This document shows, piece by piece, positions 1 through 5,172 of a DNA stretch of 5,465 bases. The notes below the pieces were generated by a model. It ran no database searches. It was not told the DNA's origin and saw only the letters and a program-made list of their open reading frames with translations. The translations under genes were made by a program, and so were the position numbers. The stretch is from CAZKTS01 sp964555735 (GTDB taxonomy: Bacteria > Actinomycetota > Acidimicrobiia > IMCC26256 > PALSA-555), in assembly GCA_964555735.1 (NCBI GenBank), contig CAZKTS010000417.1, positions 1 to 5,465 of the forward strand, given 5' to 3'. Each line of letters starts with the position of its first letter. The stretch's first letter is position 1.

Positions 1-468
1 GAACAGCTGCGCGCACGCGAGGTTCTTCGGCCACTGATCGACGGTGCCGGCCGACCAGATGACCGGCAGGCGCGGGAGCCCGGCGAGCGCGCCGGAGAAC
101 CGGCTCAGCGAGTAGTTGTGGACCGTCGGGTTGCCGATGTACGCCGTGATTGCTTCGACACCGTGCTCCTCGACGATCGGCCGGAGCAGCTCCTCGCAGC
201 GCGCGAACGCGTCGTCCCACGAGACCTCGCGCCACTCGTCGCCGTCGCGCACCATCGGGACGCGCAGGCGATCGGGATCGTGGTGCAGGTGCCCGAGGGA
301 CGCGCCCTTGGGACAGAGGTACCCCTTGCTCCACACATCGTCGCGGTCGCCGCGGACCCGCGTGACCCGGTCACCCGTCGTCTGGATCTCGAGCCCGCAC
401 ATCGCCTCGCAGAGCGGGCACGTGCGGAAGTGCGTGCGGACCTCGCCGTCCACTCCGTCGCGGCTCAC
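1..468 (-). CDS. Molybdopterin-dependent oxidoreductase, DMSO reductase superfamily, N-terminal 156 residues (partial)
   Basis: The reading frame is open from a GTG at 468 to the left edge, giving 156 residues; full-length members usually have about 650-800, so only the N-terminus is here. The N-terminal 4Fe-4S motif is intact: C17, C20, C24 and C52, within CPLCEAMC and YLCPKG. Next comes the usual start of the molybdopterin domain, with DPDRLRVPMVRDG (about 64-76) and EVSWDDAF (about 80-87), then NPTVHNY and SAGTVDQWPK (139-148). Such enzymes bind a bis-MGD molybdenum (or tungsten) cofactor and carry out two-electron oxidation or reduction of small substrates, with electrons passing through the Fe-S cluster. 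No twin-arginine signal precedes the cluster motif, so it is probably cytoplasmic. The GTG start overlaps the stop of the PPOX gene by 4 bp (GTGA) and lacks a strong Shine-Dalgarno, which suggests coupled translation. Residue 139, roughly where formate dehydrogenases carry Cys or Sec, is Ser, so a formate dehydrogenase label is not justified. The family call is secure; the substrate is unknown. Confidence 0.93.
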   Translation of the reverse strand, partial: MSRDGVDGEVRTHFRTCPLCEAMCGLEIQTTGDRVTRVRGDRDDVWSKGYLCPKGASLGHLHHDPDRLRVPMVRDGDEWREVSWDDAFARCEELLRPIVEEHGVEAITAYIGNPTVHNYSLSRFSGALAGLPRLPVIWSAGTVDQWPKNLACAQLF

Positions 469-953
469 TGCTCGAACAGCGACGGCGGGAAGCCGCCCCG
501 GCTGACCGGGCTCCACCGCTCGGGCTCGATCACGATGAGGCACTTGCCCTGCTCGGCCATGGCGTCGAGGTACTCGTGCCAGTCGGGGTGCTCGCCGGAG
601 ATGCACCGGTAGTACTCGACGAACGCATCGCCCGCTTCGGGCATGTCGAGCACGCTCGCGCTGCCGTCGACCTGCACCCAAGCGTCGTTGAACTCGGAGC
701 CCATCACCGCGACGGAGACCCGCGGGTCGCGCCGCGCGTTGCGGACCTTGGCGCGCTCGGGATACGACGCCAACGCGAGGCGGCCGTCGGCCATCATCCC
801 GCCGGTCACCAAGCTCAGCTGGGGGCGACCGTCGGCGCGGGTCGTCGCCAGTACCCACCGATGCTTGTCGGCCAGGAACTCGGCGAGGCCGACCCGGTCG
901 ACGACGATGTTGCTCGACTGGTGCGCCGCCCTCGGATCGTCGGCCGGGATCAC
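465..953 (-). CDS. PPOX-class (pyridoxamine 5'-phosphate oxidase fold) F420-dependent enzyme
   Basis: A 162-residue protein with the split-barrel flavin/F420-binding fold. Near the N-terminus, RWVLATTRADGRPQLSLV (32-49) is the typical first strand pair. It is followed by GRLALASYPERAKVRN (57-72) and DPRVSVAVMG (76-85), where the Arg/Lys-rich segment usually contacts the cofactor phosphate. AWVQVDGSASVLD (91-103) and VIEPERWSPV (141-150) complete the barrel. Length and motif order fit the actinobacterial F420-dependent class rather than true PNPOx, but F420 versus FMN cannot be settled from sequence alone. Family members reduce quinones, biliverdin or other small molecules in the cytosol. The GTG start at 953 is chosen because it overlaps the hydrolase stop by 4 bp (GTGA), has a GAGG 7 nt upstream at 961-964, and gives a normal family length. 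The stop overlaps the molybdoenzyme start in the same way. It is the middle gene of a three-gene operon; its role there is unknown. Confidence 0.9.
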   Translation of the reverse strand: MIPADDPRAAHQSSNIVVDRVGLAEFLADKHRWVLATTRADGRPQLSLVTGGMMADGRLALASYPERAKVRNARRDPRVSVAVMGSEFNDAWVQVDGSASVLDMPEAGDAFVEYYRCISGEHPDWHEYLDAMAEQGKCLIVIEPERWSPVSRGGFPPSLFEQ

Positions 954-1855
954 TCCTTCACCTCGATCGACGACAGGCCGGCGACCGTGGCGTCGCGCTC
1001 GAGCCGATCGAATGCACGGGCGTTGCCGCCGAGCGTGGCGTCCCAGAAGTCGACGGTGACGCGCTCGGCAATCGCGTCGTAGTCGGTGACGTCGTCTTCC
1101 CACTGGCTCGCGTGCGACGCGCCGTGCAGGGTGACGAACCACACCGGCGCGGCTGCGTTCGTATAGGCGTCGCGCGCCAGCTCGTAGCGGAGCGTCGGAT
1201 CGGTGTCGGCGTGCGCGAGCAGGAGCGGGACGTGGCCGTCGACCACGACGCCGGGTTGGAAGCCGTCGAGCACCATCGCGGCTTTCACGCGCCGATCCCG
1301 ACAGCACTCGCCGTAGACGAGCGCGTAGGTGGTGGCGCCTCCGAGCGAGAGGCCGCCGGCGCCGATGCGCCGCTCGTCGATCGAACGGGAGAGGCGGTTC
1401 CCTCCGCGCTCCGAGAGCTCCAGGACCCGGTCGAGCACGAACGAGATGTCGGCCGGCTGCTCGCCCAGGTCGCCGACCACCTGGGCGCCGACGTGGCTGT
1501 TGGTGAGCGGGAAGGCGGGCGCGACGACGACGTAGCCCGCGTCGGCCCAGGCGCCGAGCAGCGCGGTGAACTTCTCGGGATGCCCGTCGAGACCGTGGGA
1601 GAAGAGGACGAGCGGGAACGGTCCCTTGCCCGTCGGGCGGTAGATCGCGGTCTCGAGCACCCGCTCGGGTGTCGGCGCCCCGACGGCTGGTGTGGTCGGA
1701 CGCGAACGGTCGACGAAGGTGCGCACCCACATGGTGTGCCCGGACTCCTCGGCGCCGGCGCCGGCGACGCCCGGCGAGCCGAGCCCGGTGAGCGCCGCGA
1801 CCACGACGGTCGCCAGCGCCGCCGCCCCCGTTCGCCGGATGCCCGTCCATCGCAC
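950..1855 (-). CDS. Secreted alpha/beta hydrolase (lipase / PAF-acetylhydrolase / chlorophyllase-like)
   Basis: A 301-residue protein starting at GTG 1855. Residues 1-35 look like a Sec signal peptide: arginines at positions 2, 7 and 8, a hydrophobic core about 11-24, and an AGA cleavage site near 33-35, so the mature enzyme is probably exported. The alpha/beta hydrolase features appear in order: FSHGLDG (85-91) forms the oxyanion-hole region, GGLSLGG (167-173) is the GxSxG nucleophile elbow with S170, HADTDP (215-220) supplies the acid (D217 or D219), and HGASH (244-248) supplies H248. The spacing resembles PAF-acetylhydrolase/chlorophyllase-type esterases, and the likely reaction is hydrolysis of an ester or lipid. 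Two adjacent cysteines (C184, C185) follow the nucleophile helix. It is the first gene of the leftward operon, with a 4-bp overlap with the PPOX gene. No clear Shine-Dalgarno precedes the GTG, but no other in-frame start keeps the signal peptide. The substrate is unknown. Confidence 0.88.
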   Translation of the reverse strand: MRWTGIRRTGAAALATVVVAALTGLGSPGVAGAGAEESGHTMWVRTFVDRSRPTTPAVGAPTPERVLETAIYRPTGKGPFPLVLFSHGLDGHPEKFTALLGAWADAGYVVVAPAFPLTNSHVGAQVVGDLGEQPADISFVLDRVLELSERGGNRLSRSIDERRIGAGGLSLGGATTYALVYGECCRDRRVKAAMVLDGFQPGVVVDGHVPLLLAHADTDPTLRYELARDAYTNAAAPVWFVTLHGASHASQWEDDVTDYDAIAERVTVDFWDATLGGNARAFDRLERDATVAGLSSIEVKE

Positions 1856-1929
1856 GGCGCCGACACTTGCACATGGACGTGCTCACCGGCTCCGTTTCGG
1901 GCGCCGACCGGTGCGGGCACCACTGCTCC
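1856..1929. promoter_or_regulatory. Divergent intergenic spacer between the hydrolase operon and the rhodanese-CBS gene
   Basis: This 74-bp gap separates two genes transcribed away from each other, so it should hold both promoters unless a promoter lies inside a coding region. I see no convincing -35/-10 pair on either strand and no strong Shine-Dalgarno before either start. An inverted repeat, CACCGG (1884-1889) and CCGGTG (1908-1913), is centred in the spacer with an 18-bp gap and could be an operator shared by both genes. The promoter role is inferred from gene orientation only. Confidence 0.4.
1884..1913. repeat. Imperfectly spaced inverted repeat CACCGG-N18-CCGGTG
   Basis: The two 6-bp arms are exact reverse complements and lie near the middle of the 74-bp divergent spacer. 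The 24-bp centre-to-centre distance is somewhat over two helical turns, compatible with a dimeric regulator, but arms this short and GC-rich can arise by chance in such a genome. Confidence 0.3.
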
Positions 1930-2595
1930 ATGAGCAAGAAGGCGGAGACCGAGGACGTCCAACGACTCCTGGCCGACGGTGCACAGGTGGTCGAGGTGCT
2001 GCCACGCAGCCACTTCGAGCGCGAGCACCTGCCGGGGGCCGGCAACATCCCGCTGGCCGAGCTCGTCGAGCGCCAGGACGAGCTCGATCGGGACCGACCG
2101 GTCGTCGTGTACTGCTACGACCACCAGTGCGACCTGAGCGCGCGCGCCGCCGCGGTGCTCGACACGCTCGGGTTCTCGGAGGTCTACGACTACGTCGACA
2201 GCAAGGCGGCGTGGTTCGGGAGCGGTCTCCCGGCCGAGGGATCGGTCGACCCCGCGACGCGGGCGGGCGCGATCGCGCGGCCGGTGCCGACCGTGGGCCT
2301 CGGCGCGTCGACCACTGCGCTCCGTGAGCGCTTCGGCGACGACGGGGTCGTCGTGGTGGTGGACGACGACAACGTCGTGCTCGGCCTCGTCCACACCGAA
2401 GCGCTCGACGAGTCGCCGCACGCCGACCTGCTCGACCTGATCCGCTGGGCCCCGCCCACCGTGCGGCCGAGCATCACCGCGTCCGAGCTGGACGCGAGCA
2501 TGCGCAAGGACGAGCGCAGATACGTGCTCGTCAGTCGTCTCGACGGAACGCTCCTCGGCATCATCGTGCCCGCCGACCTCGAAGGCGCCGGCTGA
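1930..2595 (+). CDS. Rhodanese-like domain fused to a CBS-domain pair
   Basis: A 221-residue protein from ATG 1930. Residues about 5-98 form a rhodanese-like domain: AQVVEVLPRSHFEREHLPGA (19-38) is the usual first half with the E-x-x-H-[IL]-P-G-A signature, and VVVYCYDHQCDLSARAA (58-74) carries the active-site loop with C62. Residues about 112-218 resemble a weak CBS pair: RPVPTVGLGAS with VVVVVDDDNVVLGLV (117-154), then APPTVRPSI with RYVLVSRLDGTLLGIIV (175-213). Rhodanese domains carry persulfide sulfur or regulate redox partners; CBS pairs bind adenosyl ligands and act as sensors. A cytosolic sulfur- or redox-linked role under nucleotide control is inferred. The loop reads C-Y-D-H-Q-C-D instead of the usual C-x4-R-S, with a second Cys at 67. 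In-frame upstream starts (TTG 1867, ATG 1873) would add up to 21 residues unlike the domain; ATG 1930 gives a standard N-terminus, although no Shine-Dalgarno is evident. Confidence 0.85.
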   Translation: MSKKAETEDVQRLLADGAQVVEVLPRSHFEREHLPGAGNIPLAELVERQDELDRDRPVVVYCYDHQCDLSARAAAVLDTLGFSEVYDYVDSKAAWFGSGLPAEGSVDPATRAGAIARPVPTVGLGASTTALRERFGDDGVVVVVDDDNVVLGLVHTEALDESPHADLLDLIRWAPPTVRPSITASELDASMRKDERRYVLVSRLDGTLLGIIVPADLEGAG

Positions 2596-2606
2596 CGCGA
2601 GCGCGG

Positions 2607-2635
2607 TTGCCGGGATCGCCGCCCGCCGCCAGACT
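2607..2635 (+). promoter_or_regulatory. Possible sigma70-type promoter for the EthD gene
   Basis: TTGCCG (2607-2612) matches four of six bases of a -35 box. A 17-bp spacer separates it from CAGACT (2630-2635), a poor -10 match. Transcription would begin near 2642, about 30 bp before the ATG at 2672. The 76-bp gap to the preceding gene leaves room for a promoter, but read-through from the rhodanese-CBS gene is equally possible. The -10 box also forms the loop of a small hairpin, GCCGC (2625-2629) with GCGGC (2636-2640), which might act as a weak terminator for the upstream gene instead. Confidence 0.25.
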
Positions 2636-2671
2636 GCGGCCCACTCACACCGACGAGACCGAGGCCACCCC

Positions 2672-2959
2672 ATGATCCGATTCAGCGTTCTGTACCCGAC
2701 CACCGACGGCGCGACCTTCGACCACGACTACTACCGGGACAAGCACGTGCCGCTCGCGCTCGAGACGTGGGGCCTCGACGGCGCGCAGATCGACAAGGGC
2801 ATCGACGGCCCGTACGTGGCTGCCGTCCACTTCACGTTCGAGTCCACCGATGCGATGGGTGCGGCGCTGGCGAGCGAAGGCACCGCCGCGGTGATGGCCG
2901 ACGTCGCGAACTACACGACGATCGCGCCCGTGATCCAGACGAGCGAGATCGTGGACTGA
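2672..2959 (+). CDS. EthD family protein
   Basis: A 95-residue protein with the EthD (dimeric ferredoxin-like alpha/beta barrel) fold. The N-terminal strand MIRFSVLYPT is followed by the family signature DHDYYRDKHVPLAL (17-30), with the conserved Y-x-x-x-H-x-P-L pattern around Y20/Y21 and H25. The remainder, including YVAAVHFTFESTDAMGAAL (48-66) and the C-terminal strand, fits the usual length of about 95-105 residues. EthD proteins were named from the Rhodococcus ethyl tert-butyl ether degradation cluster; related small proteins occur in catabolic and polyketide clusters, and most have no proven reaction. The start is well supported: GAGG at 2661-2664 lies 7 nt before the ATG. The gene converges on the LLM oxidoreductase with only 22 bp between stops. 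The family call is firm; the role is unknown, with a part in a neighbouring degradation pathway only inferred. Confidence 0.9.
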   Translation: MIRFSVLYPTTDGATFDHDYYRDKHVPLALETWGLDGAQIDKGIDGPYVAAVHFTFESTDAMGAALASEGTAAVMADVANYTTIAPVIQTSEIVD

Positions 2960-2990
2960 CTCGCGCGCTGGTCGAGTCTCGTCAGTCCGC
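2951..2990. terminator. Candidate bidirectional terminator spanning two convergent stop codons
   Basis: GGACTGAC (2953-2960) and GTCAGTCC (2981-2988) are perfect reverse complements, extended by a T/G wobble and a G-C pair to 2951/2990. The loop is 20 nt. The EthD stop (2957-2959) lies in one arm and the LLM stop (2982-2984) in the other, so a transcript from either strand ends its gene inside the stem. A competing hairpin, GACTCG (2958-2963) with CGAGTC (2973-2978) and a 9-nt loop, occupies the middle. There is no T-tract, so it is not a canonical intrinsic terminator. T-tract-poor hairpins are often proposed in high-GC actinobacteria, but function is inferred. Confidence 0.4.
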
Positions 2991-3902
2991 CAGCGCCGCG
3001 ACCAGGGCGGCGTAGGCCTCGATGCCTTCGGCGTAGGAGCGGGGCGGGCGCATCTGGAGCAGCACGTCGGTCACACCCGCGGCCGCGAGCCCGCGCAGCG
3101 CGTCGACGGTCGCGTTCACGTCCGCGGCCTTGTCGTCACGGAGCCGCACCGCCACCGGCGCGAGCACCGCGAGTGCTGCGCCGTCGCCACCGGCCGCGTC
3201 GACCGCGGCCCGCATCCGCGGGATGCTCGCCGCCGGGTCGCTCGCGTCGTCGCCCCACGGGATCCAGCCGCTCGCGTACCGGGCCAGGCGACGCGCGACC
3301 CGGTCGTTGCACCGCCCACCGACCCAGACGGGCACGCCACCCTCCTGGAGCGGCTTCGGCATCTGGTGGATGCCGTCGAACCGCAGCCTCGTGTCGTCGA
3401 AGGTGGCGCGCTGGTCGCGCCACAGCGTCTGGCACACCGCGAGGGTGTGGTCGAGCAGGCGACCACGCGCACTCCAGTCGAGTCCCGCCGCTTCGTACTC
3501 CTCGCGCTGCCAGCCGATGCCGACACCGAGATCGACTCGTCCCCTGGAGAGCACATCGAGCGTGGCGAGCTGCTTGGCCAGCACCACCGGGCGGCGAAGC
3601 GCGGCGAGCAGCACGTACGTGCCGAGCCGGACCCGAGTGGTGCGCGCCGCGACCATGCTGAGCACGGTGAGGGGCTCGAGCCAGTGCCCATCCGGGCCGG
3701 TGGGCTGGCGGCCGCCGGTGACGCCGCCCGTCTCGGGGTTCGCGTACGCATCGATGTTCTCACCGAACGCGACGTGGTCCGGGACGACGAGCCGGTCGAC
3801 GCCAGCGTCGTCCGCCGCTCGGGCCCGTTCGAACAGCAGCTCCCAGTCGCCCGGATCTTCGGCCGAATAGGTGGGGAGCAGGACCGAGAGCCGCGGCGTC
3901 AC
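2982..3902 (-). CDS. LLM class (luciferase-like monooxygenase) F420-dependent oxidoreductase
   Basis: A 306-residue TIM-barrel protein of the bacterial luciferase-like family. Recognisable segments in order are RLSVLLPTY (4-12), ARAADDAGVDRLVVPDHVAF (28-47), LEPLTVLSMVAARTTRVRLGT (76-96 region), RRPVVLAKQLATLDVLSRGR (103-122), VDLGVGIGWQREEYEAAGLD (123-142), ERG-like SARGRLLDHTL (144-154), MPKPLQEGGVPVWVGG (181-196), and a C-terminal GVTDVLLQM. The stretch from DVLSRGR to LGVGIGW followed by E/Y-rich sequence is diagnostic of the probable F420-dependent group. Such enzymes use F420 or FMN to oxidise alcohols or reduce small organic compounds in the cytosol. The GTG at 3902 is chosen because it overlaps the amidohydrolase stop by 4 bp (GTGA) and gives a protein beginning at the first barrel strand; the longer open frame only runs through the neighbour. 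There is no Shine-Dalgarno, consistent with coupled translation. The substrate is probably shared with the amidohydrolase pathway. Confidence 0.92.
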   Translation of the reverse strand: MTPRLSVLLPTYSAEDPGDWELLFERARAADDAGVDRLVVPDHVAFGENIDAYANPETGGVTGGRQPTGPDGHWLEPLTVLSMVAARTTRVRLGTYVLLAALRRPVVLAKQLATLDVLSRGRVDLGVGIGWQREEYEAAGLDWSARGRLLDHTLAVCQTLWRDQRATFDDTRLRFDGIHQMPKPLQEGGVPVWVGGRCNDRVARRLARYASGWIPWGDDASDPAASIPRMRAAVDAAGGDGAALAVLAPVAVRLRDDKAADVNATVDALRGLAAAGVTDVLLQMRPPRSYAEGIEAYAALVAALAD

Positions 3903-5044
3903 GACCGAGGGAAGCGGTAGAAGTCGCGCGCGTTCCCCTCGGCGATCTGCGCCGCTTCGTCGTCCGGCACGTCTCGCATCACGTCGCGCAGGATCTTGCG
4001 GCTGTTCGGCCAGTTGGAGTCGTTGTGGGGGAAGTCCGCCTCCCACATGATCTTGTCGACGCCGATCAGGTCACGGTTTCGGATCGCGTACTCGTCCGAG
4101 ATCATGCACACCCAGACGTGGTGAGCGAACACTTCGGACGGCGCGACGTCGTTCGCCAGGTTGTCGTAGCGGCTGCGCTCCCACGTGTAGTCGAGTCGCT
4201 CGAGCACGTAGGGCACCCAACCCGCGCCACCCTCCGAGAGCGCGACGCGACAGTCGGGCAGGCCGTTGAAGACGCCGCTGAAGATGAGGTCGCCGAGCGC
4301 GCTCATCGAGTTGACGCCGCACAGCGCGATGCCGACCGACGGGCTGCTCTCCGGCGACGGTGTGGTGATCAGCCCCATCGACGTCCCGATGTGCATCGAC
4401 AGCGGCAGCCCGGTGGCGTTGCACGCCTCGAACACCGGCCGCCAGTGCCCGGTCGGGAACGACGGCAGGCCGAGCGGATACGGGTTCTCGACGAACAGGA
4501 CCGCGCGGGAGCCCTTGGCCGCGCACCGTTCGATCTCCGCCACTGCGGCCGGGACGTCCCACAGGGGGACGAGCGTCTGCGGGATGAACCGCTCCGGGTA
4601 CGCGGCGCACCATTCGTCGATCATCCAGTCGTTCCACGCGCGCACCATCGCCGCCGCAAGCTCGGTGTCCTCGGCTTGGAGGAACTGGGTGCCGCCGAAG
4701 CGCGGGAACGTCGGGAACAGCAGCTCGGCCCACACGCCGTCGTCGTCCATCGAGCGGATGCGCTCGTGGACGTCGTAGGCCGCGGGGATCATGTCCTCGT
4801 ACCGTCGGGCGTACAGGTCGTCGCCGCGTCCGCCCTCGCCGGCCCGGAACTTGCGGGTCTGGGCGTTGCCCTGGAACGACAGTGGGTAGAACCGGTCCTC
4901 CCAGAGCCAGCCTTCGACCCCGTCTCGATCGACGATGCGGGGCGCGCGGTCGCGGAACTTGGGCTCGATGTGGTCGAGGAACACGTGCGGCGGCTCGATC
5001 ACGTGGTCGTCGACGGAGATCGCCTGGACGTCGTCCCGCAGCAT
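3899..5044 (-). CDS. Amidohydrolase family (ACMSD-like, amidohydrolase 2) metal-dependent hydrolase
   Basis: A 381-residue TIM-barrel protein of the amidohydrolase-2 (ACMSD-like) family. The N-terminal metal motif is ISVDDHVIEPP (9-19), i.e. D12-x-H14 with E17, the variant used by a large actinobacterial subgroup in place of HxH. Further likely active-site positions are H218 in LSMHIG, E271 in ALSEGGAGWVPYVLERLDY (268-286), H308/H309 in FAHHVWV, and D337 with H340 in EADFPH. The length matches the subgroup. Family reactions are metal-dependent hydrolysis or non-oxidative decarboxylation of carboxylated intermediates, in the cytosol; members often occur in aromatic, steroid and xenobiotic degradation clusters. 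ATG 5044 puts the metal motif within the first strand, as usual. The region before it has no good Shine-Dalgarno, only a GGGGCCCC palindrome at 5046-5053. It is the first gene of the operon with the LLM gene (4-bp overlap) and is divergent from the SDR. The exact reaction is unknown. Confidence 0.92.
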   Translation of the reverse strand: MLRDDVQAISVDDHVIEPPHVFLDHIEPKFRDRAPRIVDRDGVEGWLWEDRFYPLSFQGNAQTRKFRAGEGGRGDDLYARRYEDMIPAAYDVHERIRSMDDDGVWAELLFPTFPRFGGTQFLQAEDTELAAAMVRAWNDWMIDEWCAAYPERFIPQTLVPLWDVPAAVAEIERCAAKGSRAVLFVENPYPLGLPSFPTGHWRPVFEACNATGLPLSMHIGTSMGLITTPSPESSPSVGIALCGVNSMSALGDLIFSGVFNGLPDCRVALSEGGAGWVPYVLERLDYTWERSRYDNLANDVAPSEVFAHHVWVCMISDEYAIRNRDLIGVDKIMWEADFPHNDSNWPNSRKILRDVMRDVPDDEAAQIAEGNARDFYRFPRS

Positions 5045-5055
5045 TGGGGCCCCCG

Positions 5056-5081
5056 TTCGCGTCAGTCGTTGGCGTCAGTCG
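5056..5081. repeat. Two tandem copies of a 13-bp motif (possible operator)
   Basis: TTCGCGTCAGTCG (5056-5068) is followed directly by TTGGCGTCAGTCG (5069-5081), 12 of 13 positions identical. The repeat lies 12 bp upstream of the amidohydrolase ATG and between two divergent catabolic genes, so it may be a regulator-binding site. The repeat itself is seen directly; the operator role is inferred. Confidence 0.55.
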
Positions 5082-5159
5082 GGAGGAGGGTACGCCGACG
5101 GCACCGGGTCGGGGCGGGGCGGTGGCGCTCTCTCCTAGCATCCCGTCCCGACGACGACG

Positions 5160-5164
5160 AGGAG
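5160..5164 (+). promoter_or_regulatory. Shine-Dalgarno for the SDR gene
   Basis: AGGAG lies 8 nt before the ATG at 5173 and is the strongest ribosome binding site in the window. It decides the start of the partial SDR gene. Confidence 0.75.
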
Positions 5165-5172
5165 AAGTGGCA

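Larger units (their letters stand above)
5045..5172. promoter_or_regulatory. Divergent intergenic region between amidohydrolase and SDR genes
   Basis: These 128 bp must hold the start signals for both flanking genes. On the plus strand TAGCAT (5136-5141) is a fair -10 box, which would start transcription about 25 bp before the SDR ATG; no matching -35 is seen. On the minus strand TACCCT (5092-5087) could be a -10 box for the amidohydrolase operon. A 13-bp tandem repeat at 5056-5081 lies just downstream of that candidate, where a repressor could act. The promoter calls rest on weak motif matches. Confidence 0.4.

Noticed and set aside
1867..1929. Longer N-terminus for the rhodanese-CBS protein from TTG 1867 or ATG 1873
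   Set aside because: The added residues do not look like domain sequence and neither start has a ribosome binding site. It cannot be ruled out fully because ATG 1930 also lacks one.
1112..1933. A 273-codon rightward open frame antisense to the hydrolase
   Set aside because: The hydrolase has a signal peptide, a GxSxG elbow and a full catalytic triad, while this frame shows only biased composition.
465..2048. A single 527-codon leftward open frame covering the PPOX protein and beyond
   Set aside because: Only its C-terminal 162 residues look like a real protein. The upstream part is an Arg-rich out-of-frame reading of the hydrolase gene, and a GTG start with GAGG at 961-964 fits the PPOX gene.
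2625..2640. Small hairpin GCCGC/GCGGC after the rhodanese-CBS gene as a terminator
   Set aside because: The stem is only 5 bp with no T-tract and overlaps a possible -10 box, so it is too weak to call separately.
1285..2703. A 472-codon leftward open frame spanning the hydrolase and rhodanese-CBS region
   Set aside because: It runs antisense through the rhodanese-CBS gene and out of frame through the hydrolase, crosses the divergent spacer, and has no domain signal.
3903..4046. N-terminal extension of the LLM oxidoreductase to an upstream start
   Set aside because: The extra 48 residues lie entirely within the amidohydrolase coding region and do not resemble the family; the GTGA overlap start gives the normal N-terminus.
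5149..5160. Short CGA trinucleotide run before the SDR gene
   Set aside because: Four copies of CGA are common by chance in this GC-rich sequence and the run simply leads into the Shine-Dalgarno.
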